Shown: positions 50,709-58,549 of the stretch, in pieces
How the letters are laid out: each line of letters opens with the position of its first letter
Numbering within the stretch: position 1 is the first letter of the stretch
Assembly: GCA_012317185.1 (NCBI GenBank)
Contig: CP048838.1
Coordinates: 1,984,001 to 2,048,000, forward strand
Length of the DNA: 64,000 nt
Direction: 5' to 3'
Origin: [Clostridium] innocuum
GTDB taxonomy: Bacteria > Bacillota_I > Bacilli_A > Erysipelotrichales > Erysipelotrichaceae
The notes under the pieces: generated by a model
What the model saw: only the letters and a program-made list of their open reading frames with translations
The model's database searches: none
Told to the model about the DNA's origin: nothing
Position numbers and translations under genes: made by a program

Positions 50709-51442
50709 AGATAACAGTACTGACACTGTTTCCTGAGTTTTTTGACAGCTTTCGTTCCACATCCATAATCAAGCGTGCACTGGAGCAGCAGCTTGTGGAA
50801 TTTGAAACGGTGGATTTTCGGGCGTTTACGTTAGACCGCCACAATCATGTGGACGATACGCCGTGCGGCGGCGGACAGGGGATGGTGCTGTCCTGCCAGC
50901 CTATCGTTGACTGTCTGAAATCGGTACGCAGTGAGGATTCCTTTGTCATTATGATGACACCGCAGGGGAATCGCTTTGATCAAAAACTGGCTCACCGCTT
51001 TGCCTCCGAAATCAAGCATCTGATCATTCTTTGCGGACACTATGAGGGCTTTGACGAGCGCATTCGTTCCTTTGTGGATATGGAGGTATCTCTTGGGGAT
51101 TTCGTATTGACCGGAGGAGAGGGTGCTGCGCTGGTGATTTCCGATGCTGTCATACGACTGCTGGATCACGTTATCAAAGAAGAAAGTCACAGTGATGATT
51201 CTTTTGAAAACGGTCTGCTGGAGTATCCGCAATATACCCGTCCCATCGAATATGAGGGAATGCGGGTACCGGATGTTTTACTGAGTGGTCATCATGCCAA
51301 TATCCGCAAATGGCGGCTAAAGGAATCGTTGAAGAAAACGATGGAGAAACGTCCGGATTTATTAAAAAATCGTGAGTTTACAAAGGAAGAACGGAAGCTG
51401 CTGGATGAAATTAAAGCTGAGGAGGAACAAGGTGAAGGATAA
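50705..51442 (+). CDS. trmD: tRNA (guanine-N1)-methyltransferase TrmD
   Basis: A 245-residue SPOUT methyltransferase making m1G37, which prevents frameshifting at proline codons. Motifs: TLFPEFFDSF, VDDTPCGGGQGMVL, LCGHYEGFDERI and the knot segment SLGDFVLTGGEGAALV. It carries the C-terminal helical domain with HHANIRKWRLKESL. The operon ends at a terminator overlapping the stop codon region. Confidence 0.97.
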   Translation: MKITVLTLFPEFFDSFRSTSIIKRALEQQLVEFETVDFRAFTLDRHNHVDDTPCGGGQGMVLSCQPIVDCLKSVRSEDSFVIMMTPQGNRFDQKLAHRFASEIKHLIILCGHYEGFDERIRSFVDMEVSLGDFVLTGGEGAALVISDAVIRLLDHVIKEESHSDDSFENGLLEYPQYTRPIEYEGMRVPDVLLSGHHANIRKWRLKESLKKTMEKRPDLLKNREFTKEERKLLDEIKAEEEQGEG

Positions 51443-51461
51443 AAAAATCCTTTGCCTTTTT
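51431..51461 (+). terminator. Intrinsic terminator after trmD
   Basis: GGTGAAGGAT (51431-51440) pairs with ATCCTTTGCC (51447-51456) with two G-T pairs over an A6 loop, followed by T residues. Confidence 0.78.
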
Positions 51462-51619
51462 ACAATAATACTTGTTTCTATCTGCTGCAGTATAAGTACA
51501 TGTAAAACGATTGGTATCACATAGGGCGTCTGTTTGAGTAAATACTGGTAGTTACTGAATACAGATTGATACGTGCTGTATTATCATACACTATATTGAT
51601 AAGTAATTATCATGACAGC

Positions 51620-51650
51620 TTGTCTGGGATTTGTATCTCAATGGTATAAT
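51620..51650 (+). promoter_or_regulatory. Promoter of a possible small RNA
   Basis: TTGTCT (51620-51625), 19-bp spacer and TATAAT (51645-51650) preceded by TGG (extended -10). It is followed by about 80 bases of non-coding DNA and a terminator, not directly by a gene. Confidence 0.5.
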
Positions 51651-51656
51651 ATAGTT

Positions 51657-51737
51657 GTCGGAGATATAAGTATAAGACTGGTTAGAATTACATGATGAAG
51701 CTCATCAGCCCTGTACGGTCTGTGTTAGCTTTTTTTG
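51657..51737 (+). ncRNA. Candidate small RNA or leader upstream of the UDG-like gene
   Basis: Predicted from a promoter ending at 51650 and a terminator: AAGCT (51698-51702) with AGCTT (51727-51731) enclosing CAG-CC/GG-CTG, then a T run to 51737. An alternative hairpin TGATGA-AGC-TCATCA (51693-51707) uses the same bases as the terminator's left arm, so the two exclude each other. No ORF with a ribosome binding site lies in it. Confidence 0.4.
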
Positions 51738-51798
51738 GAATATGACAATACGCTGTCGTTGAAGGTGTGCTATACTTGGGAAAAAGGAGAGATTTAAA

Positions 51799-52386
51799 AT
51801 GAACATGAAGAGCTATCTGGAGCAGTATTCCCATACGGCGCTGGCTATGAATGACATAGAGATATCGCCTGAACACATACGTGTGGTAATGGTGAACGAA
51901 TGTGCACCATTAAGGGATGAAGATGATTTTTATGGGAATACGGATGGTGAATATGCTGTATCATTGCGCTCGTTTTTTTCGGATTCAGAACCTGCTCATC
52001 TGCTTGCGCGGGGGATTTACGTAACCAATGCCTGCAAGCTGCCAAAACCAAGGGAAGGCTTTACCAAACAGCAGCTGCAGGAAAGCTCTGTCATTCTGGA
52101 GGAAGAGCTGAAGCTGTTTGAAAATCTGCGTGTGATTATGCTGATGGGGGATATTGCGATACGCATACATACCATGATTGCCAGGCGTAATCATACAGCG
52201 CGCATTCCTGCCGGTTCCACCTACAGGCTGCGCAACAGCATCTGGATGGATGGGGATATCCGTTTGTTTCCTTCCTATATTATGACCGGAAAAAATCTGC
52301 AGATTGAACGCAGTAAACGGACGATGATTGCGGAGGATATTTTGCAAATGCTCGCTTATTTGGAAACACTGGATAGTGCAGGCTGA
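51799..52386 (+). CDS. Uracil-DNA glycosylase superfamily-like protein
   Basis: A 195-residue protein that looks like a divergent UDG-superfamily member: an N-terminal VVMVNECAPLRDEDDFYG (place of the family's first motif), IYVTNACKLPKP, LFENLRVIMLMGDIAIR (the strand and helix pattern ...LMGxxA) and LFPSYIMTGKN near the place of the second active-site motif, where HPS would be expected. The substituted motifs leave activity doubtful. AAAGGAGAG precedes the ATG; TATACT at 51771-51776 preceded by TGC is a possible extended -10. A terminator follows. Confidence 0.6.
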   Translation: MNMKSYLEQYSHTALAMNDIEISPEHIRVVMVNECAPLRDEDDFYGNTDGEYAVSLRSFFSDSEPAHLLARGIYVTNACKLPKPREGFTKQQLQESSVILEEELKLFENLRVIMLMGDIAIRIHTMIARRNHTARIPAGSTYRLRNSIWMDGDIRLFPSYIMTGKNLQIERSKRTMIAEDILQMLAYLETLDSAG

Positions 52387-52444
52387 AAAAGGAGGAGAGC
52401 TGTTCGGATTTTCTTTGTAAAATTCGGCATTCTCCTTTTTTTTA
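52386..52444 (+). terminator. Intrinsic terminator after the UDG-like gene
   Basis: AAAAAGGAG (52386-52394) pairs with CTCCTTTTT (52432-52440), enclosing a second stem CGGATTTT/AAAATTCG, followed by T residues. Confidence 0.72.
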
Positions 52445-52536
52445 GTTGGTGAAAATGGTATGATAATAGCAGAAAGGACCCGACCTTTCTGAAAACGACT
52501 TCTTCTTTACCGCTGTAAAAAATGGATGAAAAAGTA

Positions 52537-52566
52537 TTTACAAATATCCCAGTTCTGTGATATCAT
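52537..52566 (+). promoter_or_regulatory. rplS promoter
   Basis: TTTACA (5/6), 18-bp spacer and TATCAT (5/6) preceded by TGA (extended -10). Confidence 0.65.
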
Positions 52567-52572
52567 ATATAA

Positions 52573-52642
52573 GCCTTTATGGCACGCGGTTCCGCTGAAC
52601 AGTATGATTCAAGAGCCTCTACGTTATGATGAATAGAAAAGG
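52573..52642 (+). promoter_or_regulatory. Untranslated leader of rplS, candidate L19 leader
   Basis: An ~80-base leader between the promoter and rplS contains GGCACGCGGTTCCGCTGAAC, with GTTC/GAAC able to form a small hairpin. Bacillota rplS genes often carry an L19 leader RNA; a match to that family was not verified. Confidence 0.35.
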
Positions 52643-52654
52643 AGCGCCATTATT

Positions 52655-53002
52655 ATGAACATGCAGTTAGTAAATGAAGTAACAAAATCACAATTGAAGA
52701 AAGATGTCCCATTCTTTAAATCAGGTAGTACCGTTCGAGTACACGTTAAGATCAAAGAGGGTGACAAATCCCGTATTCAGGTATTTGAAGGATTGGTTAT
52801 CGCAAAGCAGGGTGGAGGAATCAACGAAGTATTCACTGTTCGTAAAATCTCTAACCAGATCGGTGTAGAAAGAACATTCCCGATTCACTCTCCAATTGTT
52901 GAAAAAATCGAAGTTGTACGTAACGGTAAGGTTAGAAGAAACAAATTATTCTACTTACGCGGACGTTCTGGTAAGGCTTCTCGTATTAAAGAAGTTCGTT
53001 AA
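52655..53002 (+). CDS. rplS: 50S ribosomal protein L19
   Basis: A 115-residue bL19 with the motifs FKSGSTVRVHVKIKEGDKSR, QVFEGLVIAKQGGG, TVRKIS and the basic end GKVRRNKLFYLRGRSGKA. AAAGGAG precedes the ATG; a second in-frame ATG at 52661 is possible. Codon use is that of a highly expressed gene. A terminator follows, but signal peptidase and rbgA genes come next, as in many Bacillota. Confidence 0.98.
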   Translation: MNMQLVNEVTKSQLKKDVPFFKSGSTVRVHVKIKEGDKSRIQVFEGLVIAKQGGGINEVFTVRKISNQIGVERTFPIHSPIVEKIEVVRNGKVRRNKLFYLRGRSGKASRIKEVR

Positions 53003-53008
53003 GCTGGA

Positions 53009-53042
53009 AAAAAGTCGGGTCTTGCTCGACTTTTTATTTTAG
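53009..53042 (+). terminator. Intrinsic terminator after rplS
   Basis: AAAAAGTCG (53011-53019) pairs perfectly with CGACTTTTT (53029-53037), then ATTTT. Confidence 0.85.
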
Positions 53043-53057
53043 GCTGGAGGGTGTACG

Positions 53058-53660
53058 ATGCAGAAGCAGGAGAAGGACAGACACAGACTGGAAGAACACG
53101 AATCACTGGCAGGCGTGATTTTTTCCAACCTGTTTTCATTGCTGAAAATATTCCTTGTCTGTTTTGTGCTGGTGTATCTGACAGCCAATTATCTTGTGCG
53201 GCCGCTGCGTGTACAGGGAGGCAGTATGTATCCGACGCTGAAAACGGGTGAATTCGGATTTGGCAATGCGTTTTCCGGTCATTTTCAGGAAATCAAGCGC
53301 GGCGATATCGTGATTGTCTATGACAAGAAGAAGACGCATACCTATTGGGTGAAGCGTGTCATCGGTCTGCCCGGTGAGCGGATCCGCGCCAGTGGGGATA
53401 CGGTATACATCAATGATACAGCTATTCAGGAGCCTTATCTTGACAATGATTATGCGGATAGTATCCGGTTGACGGAAAATTATAAATTCACAGAGGATTT
53501 TGATGAGGTGCAGCTGGGAGAGGACGAATATTATCTGATGGGGGACAATCGCTATGCAAGCAAGGACTCCCGCGAAATGGGGGCCTTCAAGCGCGGGGAT
53601 ATCAAGGCAGTGGATTTTTTCATTGTGCTGCCGTTTAATAAAATGAGAGTGGCGGAATAA
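53058..53660 (+). CDS. lepB: Type I signal peptidase (first copy)
   Basis: A 200-residue single-pass signal peptidase I. One membrane helix lies at about residues 24-45 (FSLLKIFLVCFVLVYLTANY). The catalytic serine is in VQGGSMYPTLKTGE and the catalytic lysine in YWVKRVIGLPGERI; the later boxes are DEYYLMGDNRYASKDSRE. It cleaves signal peptides of exported proteins. GGAGGG precedes the ATG. The next gene is a paralogue 3 bp on. Confidence 0.95.
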   Translation: MQKQEKDRHRLEEHESLAGVIFSNLFSLLKIFLVCFVLVYLTANYLVRPLRVQGGSMYPTLKTGEFGFGNAFSGHFQEIKRGDIVIVYDKKKTHTYWVKRVIGLPGERIRASGDTVYINDTAIQEPYLDNDYADSIRLTENYKFTEDFDEVQLGEDEYYLMGDNRYASKDSREMGAFKRGDIKAVDFFIVLPFNKMRVAE

Positions 53661-53663
53661 GAT

Positions 53664-54257
53664 ATGAACAAAAACAAAAGAACCAGAAGCAATCTGGACA
53701 TTGTATATACTATCCTTGACTTTGCCCGACTGATTCTGATCACTGTAGTGGCGGCAATGGTCATTCTGGTCTTTGTGGCACGCAAGGAGGAAGTCAGAGG
53801 CACCTCCATGTATCCCACGCTGGTGGAAGGTGAGTCGGTAATCATCAATATGGCAGCAAACTATGTCGGTGAAATTAAGCGCTTTGATGTGGTTGTTGCC
53901 AGAGAATATCGAAGTGATGATTTGTGGGTCAAGCGTGTCATCGGGTTGCCTGGAGAAACGATCAGCTACCGTGAGGATGTGCTGTACGTGGATGGAAAGG
54001 CGATGGAGGAACCGTTTCTGGATAAGAAGTATGTGGAACAGGTGAAAAAAAGTGCGAATAAGCTTTATTTTACACAGGATTATACATCAAAAAAGCTGGG
54101 GAAGAATGAATATCTGCTGGTTGGTGATAACCGTAATGAATCTCTGGATTCAAGAAATGATGCTGTAGGGCCGTTTCAGCGAGAACAGATCATCGCCAGA
54201 GGGGTGTTTGTTTACCAGCCGTTTTCGAAAGCGAGGTATGTAGGCAATGGCGGATGA
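53664..54257 (+). CDS. lepB: Type I signal peptidase (second copy)
   Basis: A 197-residue paralogue of the preceding gene with the same layout: membrane helix at about 15-38, serine in VRGTSMYPTLVEGE, lysine in LWVKRVIGLPGETI and the box NEYLLVGDNRNESLDSRND. Both active sites are intact, so two enzymes with different substrate preference are likely. It overlaps rbgA by 11 bp. Confidence 0.95.
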   Translation: MNKNKRTRSNLDIVYTILDFARLILITVVAAMVILVFVARKEEVRGTSMYPTLVEGESVIINMAANYVGEIKRFDVVVAREYRSDDLWVKRVIGLPGETISYREDVLYVDGKAMEEPFLDKKYVEQVKKSANKLYFTQDYTSKKLGKNEYLLVGDNRNESLDSRNDAVGPFQREQIIARGVFVYQPFSKARYVGNGG

Positions 54258-55113
54258 TAAAATACGCATTCAATGGTTCCCTGGTCATATGACCAAGGCG
54301 AAGCGGGAAATGCAGGAAAAGCTGAACATGGTGGACATGGTGATCGAGCTGCGGGATGCCCGCATTCCAAGTGCCAGCAAGAATCCGATGATTGAGGAGC
54401 TGTGTCAGAACAAGCCGCGGCTGATCGTACTTTCCAAAAAGGATAAGGCGGATGCTGCGGCGACAAAGCTGTGGTGCAGTGCGTTGCAGAATGAAACCAC
54501 ACGCGTTGTGGCGCTGGATATTCTGAAGGAGAATATCACAGCGAGAATCGTGGAGGAAAGCCGTCTGCTCATGCAGGCGAAAATCGAACGCATGAAGCGA
54601 AGAGGCATCCGTCCCCGTGCCATTCGTGCAATGGTTGTCGGAGTGCCGAATGTCGGTAAATCCACTTTTATTAACCGGATATCCAAAAAAAAGGTGGCTG
54701 TCACCGGAGATCGTCCGGGTGTGACAAGGGCACTGCAGTGGTCGAAGGTGAATCAGAATCTGGAGCTGCTCGATACTCCGGGGGTGCTGTGGCCGAAATT
54801 TGAGGATGAAACCGTCGGTGTTCTGCTGGCTATCACGGGAGCGATACGTGATGAAATCCTCCCGCTGGAGGAGATTGCGGCCTGGGCGATGCGGTATCTG
54901 ATTGCGAACCATAAAGAGGCGCTGCAGCAGCGCTATGATATTGCCGTGTGTGAGGATCCCTATATCATGCTGGAGCGAATTGCAGAAAAGCGCGGCTTTA
55001 TGCGCAAGGGTGAAATGGATGAGAAGCGTACCATTGAAGCTTTCCTGCGGGAGCTGCGGGATGACAAGCTGGGAAGAATTACGTGGGAGATGCCGTATGC
55101 AGACAGCGAATGA
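54247..55113 (+). CDS. rbgA: Ribosome biogenesis GTPase RbgA (YlqF)
   Basis: A 288-residue circularly permuted GTPase needed for late 50S assembly. The motif order is G4 (LSKKDKADAA) before G1 (VGVPNVGKST), then DTPGVLWPKFED (G3), the permutation diagnostic of the family. The N terminus INWFPGHM-like sequence reads IQWFPGHMTKAKREM. The C-terminal helical RNA-binding ANTAR-like part follows. It overlaps rnhB by 17 bp, as ylqF-rnhB in Bacillus. Confidence 0.96.
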   Translation: MADDKIRIQWFPGHMTKAKREMQEKLNMVDMVIELRDARIPSASKNPMIEELCQNKPRLIVLSKKDKADAAATKLWCSALQNETTRVVALDILKENITARIVEESRLLMQAKIERMKRRGIRPRAIRAMVVGVPNVGKSTFINRISKKKVAVTGDRPGVTRALQWSKVNQNLELLDTPGVLWPKFEDETVGVLLAITGAIRDEILPLEEIAAWAMRYLIANHKEALQQRYDIAVCEDPYIMLERIAEKRGFMRKGEMDEKRTIEAFLRELRDDKLGRITWEMPYADSE

Positions 55114-55720
55114 GTATGAACAGGTATGGTGGCAGCAGGGAAAGCGCTGCATTGTAGGCATCGATGAAGCAGGCAGAGGTCCCATTGCCGGACCTCTTGT
55201 CGTTGCGGCCGTTGCCTTTCCACCAGGGTATTCCCATCCGGAAATTTACGACTCCAAGAAGCTGAGCGATAAGAAGCGAAGAGCCCTTTTCCATGAGGTG
55301 GTTGCGCAGGCGCTGGAATATCATATACGTATCATCGAGCCGAAGATTATCGATGAATTGAATATTTATCGTGCGACCCAGAGGGCGATGCAGGATATAA
55401 GCGATATGTTTGCACATGCGGACGGTATTTTAACGGATGCCATGCCGCTTCCTCATAATGAGCGGGATGTGATTTCCCTTGTTAAGGGAGATCAGAAAAG
55501 CGTCAGTATTGCAGCCGCAAGCATTTTGGCCAAGGTTACACGGGATTGTATGATGGAAGCGTATGACCGGCAGTATCCGCAATATGGCTTTGCGCGTCAC
55601 AAGGGCTATCCGACAAAGGCTCATATAGAGGCACTGCATACCTATGGTGTGATTACAGGGCTGTATCGGGAAAGCTATGGTCCGGTAGCTGCCATGCGGC
55701 AGCTGGTGCTGGATATTTAA
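55097..55720 (+). CDS. rnhB: Ribonuclease HII
   Basis: A 207-residue RNase HII that removes ribonucleotides and primer RNA from DNA. The active-site D-E pair is in IVGIDEAGRGPIAGPLV; later motifs are YDSKKLSDKKR, ILTDAMPLP and KSVSIAAASILAKVTRD. The start at 55097 (ATGCAGACAGCG) is chosen because GGGAGA lies 7 bases upstream, within rbgA. A terminator follows. Confidence 0.96.
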   Translation: MQTANEYEQVWWQQGKRCIVGIDEAGRGPIAGPLVVAAVAFPPGYSHPEIYDSKKLSDKKRRALFHEVVAQALEYHIRIIEPKIIDELNIYRATQRAMQDISDMFAHADGILTDAMPLPHNERDVISLVKGDQKSVSIAAASILAKVTRDCMMEAYDRQYPQYGFARHKGYPTKAHIEALHTYGVITGLYRESYGPVAAMRQLVLDI

Positions 55721-55742
55721 GCAGTGAAGGCTGCTTTTTTTA
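55719..55742 (+). terminator. Intrinsic terminator after rnhB
   Basis: AAGCAG (55719-55724) pairs with CTGCTT (55731-55736) over a 6-nt loop, followed by a T run. Confidence 0.78.
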
Positions 55743-55789
55743 ATTTTTGTAAAAAATAATAAGAAAAATAAGAAGTGTATAAAAATGTA

Positions 55790-55818
55790 TTGCAAAATAA
55801 GAGAAACCGTACTATACT
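55790..55818 (+). promoter_or_regulatory. Promoter of the unknown-nfeD-SPFH operon
   Basis: TTGCAA (4/6), 17-bp spacer and TATACT (5/6), about 30 bases before the first ATG. Confidence 0.75.
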
Positions 55819-55849
55819 ATGGATAAGGAACAGGAAAGGCGGTGGCAGG

Positions 55850-56227
55850 ATGTTTACATGGGTAAAAGGCAATGTATATACGCTTGTATTGACACTGTAT
55901 CCGAATAACATTACCTTGAACAGCAGCGCTGCCTCTTATTTTGAGGATGTGCGCTGGGCCATGATCGGACTGGATAAGGATAGCCTGAAATTAGGAATAC
56001 GTCCCGTTACAAAACGGGAAATCGATCTGCATCTGGTATCTATGGATCAGCTGCATAAGGTGTCTGTTGGAAAAGGATATGCAAGAATCAGCAACAAAAT
56101 GATCATTGAGGAGATTTCCGGTATGATCAATCAGCCGATCAACGGACTGAAAATCAACGCGGCCTATGATGAAACGGAGAATATGCTGATTGCAGATCTC
56201 CATGAGCTGGCTGCAGATAAGGGGTGA
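55850..56227 (+). CDS. Protein of unknown function in the NfeD/SPFH operon
   Basis: A 125-residue soluble protein that I do not recognise. It begins MFTWVKGNVYTLVLTLYPNN, has no signal peptide or clear membrane helix, and shows alternating strand and helix patterns (WAMIGLDKDSLKLGIRPV, YARISNKMIIEEISGM). GGCGGTGGCAGG precedes the ATG. It opens a three-gene unit with an NfeD-like protein (7 bp on) and an SPFH protein. Genes always transcribed with membrane-domain organisers might act on the same membrane process, but this is inference only. Confidence 0.8.
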   Translation: MFTWVKGNVYTLVLTLYPNNITLNSSAASYFEDVRWAMIGLDKDSLKLGIRPVTKREIDLHLVSMDQLHKVSVGKGYARISNKMIIEEISGMINQPINGLKINAAYDETENMLIADLHELAADKG

Positions 56228-56234
56228 ATGGATT

Positions 56235-56666
56235 ATGGTACTGATCTGGATTGCCATTAGCGTAGGCGCGGTTCTGGTTGAACTGGCGACACCTACTGCA
56301 TTGATTTCCATATGGTTTGCCGTGGGAGGTGTAATCGGAGCGCTGACGGCTTTGATCAATCTTCCGCTGTGGGTGCAGATTGTATGCTTTGTTGTTGTTT
56401 CACTTGCCAGTATGCTGATTGTGCGTCCGATAGCCTCACGTTATCTGCGTGGGAATACGGTGCCTACCAATGCCGATCGCTTTATCGGTGAGATTGCGCA
56501 GGTAACCAGTCTTGTGACAAAGGATGAATGGGGTGAGGTCAAGGTGAACGGGACAATGTGGCATGCGGTTCCTGTGGATGATGATTCCATCGAGGAAGGT
56601 GCAAAGGTCAAGGTTGTCGCTATTGAAGGTGCTAAGTTACTTGTAAAAAGAGTAAGCGAAAGATAG
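56235..56666 (+). CDS. NfeD-like membrane protein
   Basis: A 143-residue protein with two or three membrane helices (residues 1-70, including VLIWIAISVGAVLVELATPT and LWVQIVCFVVVSLASMLIV) and a C-terminal OB-fold of the NfeD type (IGEIAQVTSLVTKDEWGEVK, WHAVPVDDDSIEEGAKVKVV). NfeD proteins work with SPFH partners encoded beside them, as here. The ATG at 56235 is chosen for GGGGTGA upstream. Confidence 0.9.
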   Translation: MVLIWIAISVGAVLVELATPTALISIWFAVGGVIGALTALINLPLWVQIVCFVVVSLASMLIVRPIASRYLRGNTVPTNADRFIGEIAQVTSLVTKDEWGEVKVNGTMWHAVPVDDDSIEEGAKVKVVAIEGAKLLVKRVSER

Positions 56667-56688
56667 AAAAAGAAAGAAGGTAATGATG

Positions 56689-57633
56689 ATGAGTGTATTT
56701 CAGATTATACTGCTTGTTGTAGTTGCGCTGATTCTGGTTGGGCTGTTTGCCTACCTCATCCGTATCGTGCCGCAGGCAAAGGCATATGTCGTTGAACGAC
56801 TGGGTGCCTATCATACAACTTGGAACACAGGAATTCATATTCTGGTTCCTTTTGTGGATCGTGTTTCGAATAAGGTGACATTGAAGGAGGTTGTGAAGGA
56901 TTTTGCTCCGCAGCCGGTTATCACCAAGGATAATGTAACCATGCAGATTGACACGGTTGTATATTTTCAGATTACCGATCCAAAGCTGTATACGTATGGT
57001 GTTGTAGGACCGATCACCGCGATTGAAAATTTAACAGCGACCACACTGCGTAATATCATCGGTGATCTGGAGCTGGATGAAACGCTGACCTCCCGTGATA
57101 TTATCAATACGAAGATGCGTGCGATTCTGGATGAAGCAACAGATCCATGGGGCATTAAGGTGAACCGTGTAGAGGTTAAAAACATCATCCCGCCGCGCGA
57201 TATTCAGGAAGCGATGGAAAAGCAGATGCGTGCAGAGCGTGAACGACGTGAATCCATCCTTCGTGCAGAGGGTGAAAAACGAAGCAATATCCTGACTGCC
57301 GAGGGTGAAAAGGAAGCGATGGTGCTGCGTGCTAATGCAAAGAAGGAAGCAATGATTGCGGAAGCGGAAGGACAGGCACGTGCAATGGAGCGTATTTATG
57401 AAGCACAGGCCCGTGGTATTGAGATGATTAAGAATGCCAACCCGACGAAGGAATATCTGAGTCTGAAGAGTCTGGAAACCTATGAGAAAATGGCGGATGG
57501 CAAAGCGACCAAGATTGTTGTGCCAAGCGAAATGCAGAATATGGCTTCCTTCCTGACAAGTGCCAGAGAAATTCTGGTAGATGATGCAGCGAAGGATGCG
57601 CTGGAAGAAGTCATTAAGCCGAAAAAGGGCTGA
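56689..57633 (+). CDS. SPFH/stomatin-like membrane protein (paraslipin/QmcA type)
   Basis: A ~314-residue SPFH (band 7) protein. One N-terminal membrane segment (about 3-25) is followed by the SPFH domain (YVVERLGAYHTTWNTGIH, VTMQIDTVVYFQITDPKLY) and a long Ala/Glu-rich coiled coil (ERRESILRAEGEKRSNIL and on) that drives oligomer cages in the membrane. Three consecutive ATGs (56683, 56686, 56689) are possible starts; the third has the best spacing from AAGAAGG. Function in family: membrane microdomain organisation and quality control with NfeD. Confidence 0.93.
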   Translation: MSVFQIILLVVVALILVGLFAYLIRIVPQAKAYVVERLGAYHTTWNTGIHILVPFVDRVSNKVTLKEVVKDFAPQPVITKDNVTMQIDTVVYFQITDPKLYTYGVVGPITAIENLTATTLRNIIGDLELDETLTSRDIINTKMRAILDEATDPWGIKVNRVEVKNIIPPRDIQEAMEKQMRAERERRESILRAEGEKRSNILTAEGEKEAMVLRANAKKEAMIAEAEGQARAMERIYEAQARGIEMIKNANPTKEYLSLKSLETYEKMADGKATKIVVPSEMQNMASFLTSAREILVDDAAKDALEEVIKPKKG

Positions 57634-57673
57634 GTGAGACACGCGGAGTACCTTAGCACAGATGTTTTTCATG

Positions 57674-57702
57674 AAAAGCAGGAAAAAATTCCTGTTTTTT
57701 TT
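57674..57702 (+). terminator. Intrinsic terminator after the SPFH gene
   Basis: CAGGAA (57679-57684) pairs with TTCCTG (57689-57694) over an A4 loop, with flanking A and T runs extending the stem. Confidence 0.78.
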
Positions 57703-57747
57703 AGGAGTTTTTGATGTTCATTTCGTATATACATATGAGGTGATATT

Positions 57748-58479
57748 ATGAGAGAACAACTATTGTGCTATGCACTGCGCTATGAAGGCGACTGGAAAAA
57801 GATGAAGCTTGCGCTGGACAGGCAGGAGCCCTGGACACGGATGGCGTATGAGGGAAGCTATGTGACGATTGCTGATCAGGCCTATCCCGACAAGCTGCGA
57901 AGGCTTGCCTGTCCGCCGTGGATATTGTTTTATGAGGGTGACATGACACTGCTTCAGAAACCGGGCTGCGGTATTGTCGGCAGTCGGCAGGCGAGTGCTG
58001 CGGGGCTAAGAAACTGTGCGCGTATTACCGATTGTATGAAAGAGCGCTTCGTCATCGTGTCCGGTCTTGCCAGGGGAATTGATGGACAGGCGCATCGCAG
58101 TGCACTGGATCAGCATACGATTGCAGTAATTGGCTGTGGTCTGGATGTCGTATATCCAAAGGAGCATGCGTCCCTGTATGCTGTTATGATAAAAAAGCAG
58201 CTGATTATCAGTGAGTATCCAAACGGAACAAAGCCCTATGCGTACCACTTTCCATGGCGAAATCGGATTATCGCCGCATTGAGTGAGGCCGTTATCGTTG
58301 TGGAGGCTCGTCGAAGAAGTGGTTCGCTGCTGACGGTAAATGAGGCGCTGGAGCTGGATATTCCTGTTTACTGTGTGCCTCATGCTTATCTGGATGAGGC
58401 CGGAACCGGCTGCAATCTATTGATCTCACAGGGGGCAAATATCCTTGTGGATGAGGACGATCTGCGCCTTATTTTTTAA
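57748..58479 (+). CDS. dprA: DNA-processing protein DprA
   Basis: A 243-residue DprA/Smf protein, which loads RecA on incoming single-stranded DNA in transformation. The Rossmann core is intact: GIVGSRQASAAGLRNC, IVSGLARGIDGQAHRSAL, VIGCGLDVVYPKEH, FPWRNRIIAALSEAVIVVEA and GSLLTVNEALE. It is shorter than the ~290 residues of Bacillus because of a reduced N terminus and no C-terminal winged helix. GAGGTGAT precedes the ATG. It lies before topA, as in Bacillus (dprA-topA). Confidence 0.94.
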   Translation: MREQLLCYALRYEGDWKKMKLALDRQEPWTRMAYEGSYVTIADQAYPDKLRRLACPPWILFYEGDMTLLQKPGCGIVGSRQASAAGLRNCARITDCMKERFVIVSGLARGIDGQAHRSALDQHTIAVIGCGLDVVYPKEHASLYAVMIKKQLIISEYPNGTKPYAYHFPWRNRIIAALSEAVIVVEARRRSGSLLTVNEALELDIPVYCVPHAYLDEAGTGCNLLISQGANILVDEDDLRLIF

Positions 58480-58486
58480 AAAATGT

Positions 58487-58515
58487 TTGACAAAACAGGA
58501 ATTTGTGCGAATAAT
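58487..58515 (+). promoter_or_regulatory. topA promoter
   Basis: Perfect TTGACA, 17-bp spacer and AATAAT (5/6), starting 8 bases after the dprA stop with no terminator between. Confidence 0.7.
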
Positions 58516-58549
58516 AGGAGACGTATATTTAATTGCTAGGAGGCATAAC

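Noticed and set aside
54190..55185. Minus-strand frame of 331 codons opposite rbgA
   Set aside because: Shadow of rbgA, which shows complete GTPase motifs on the plus strand.
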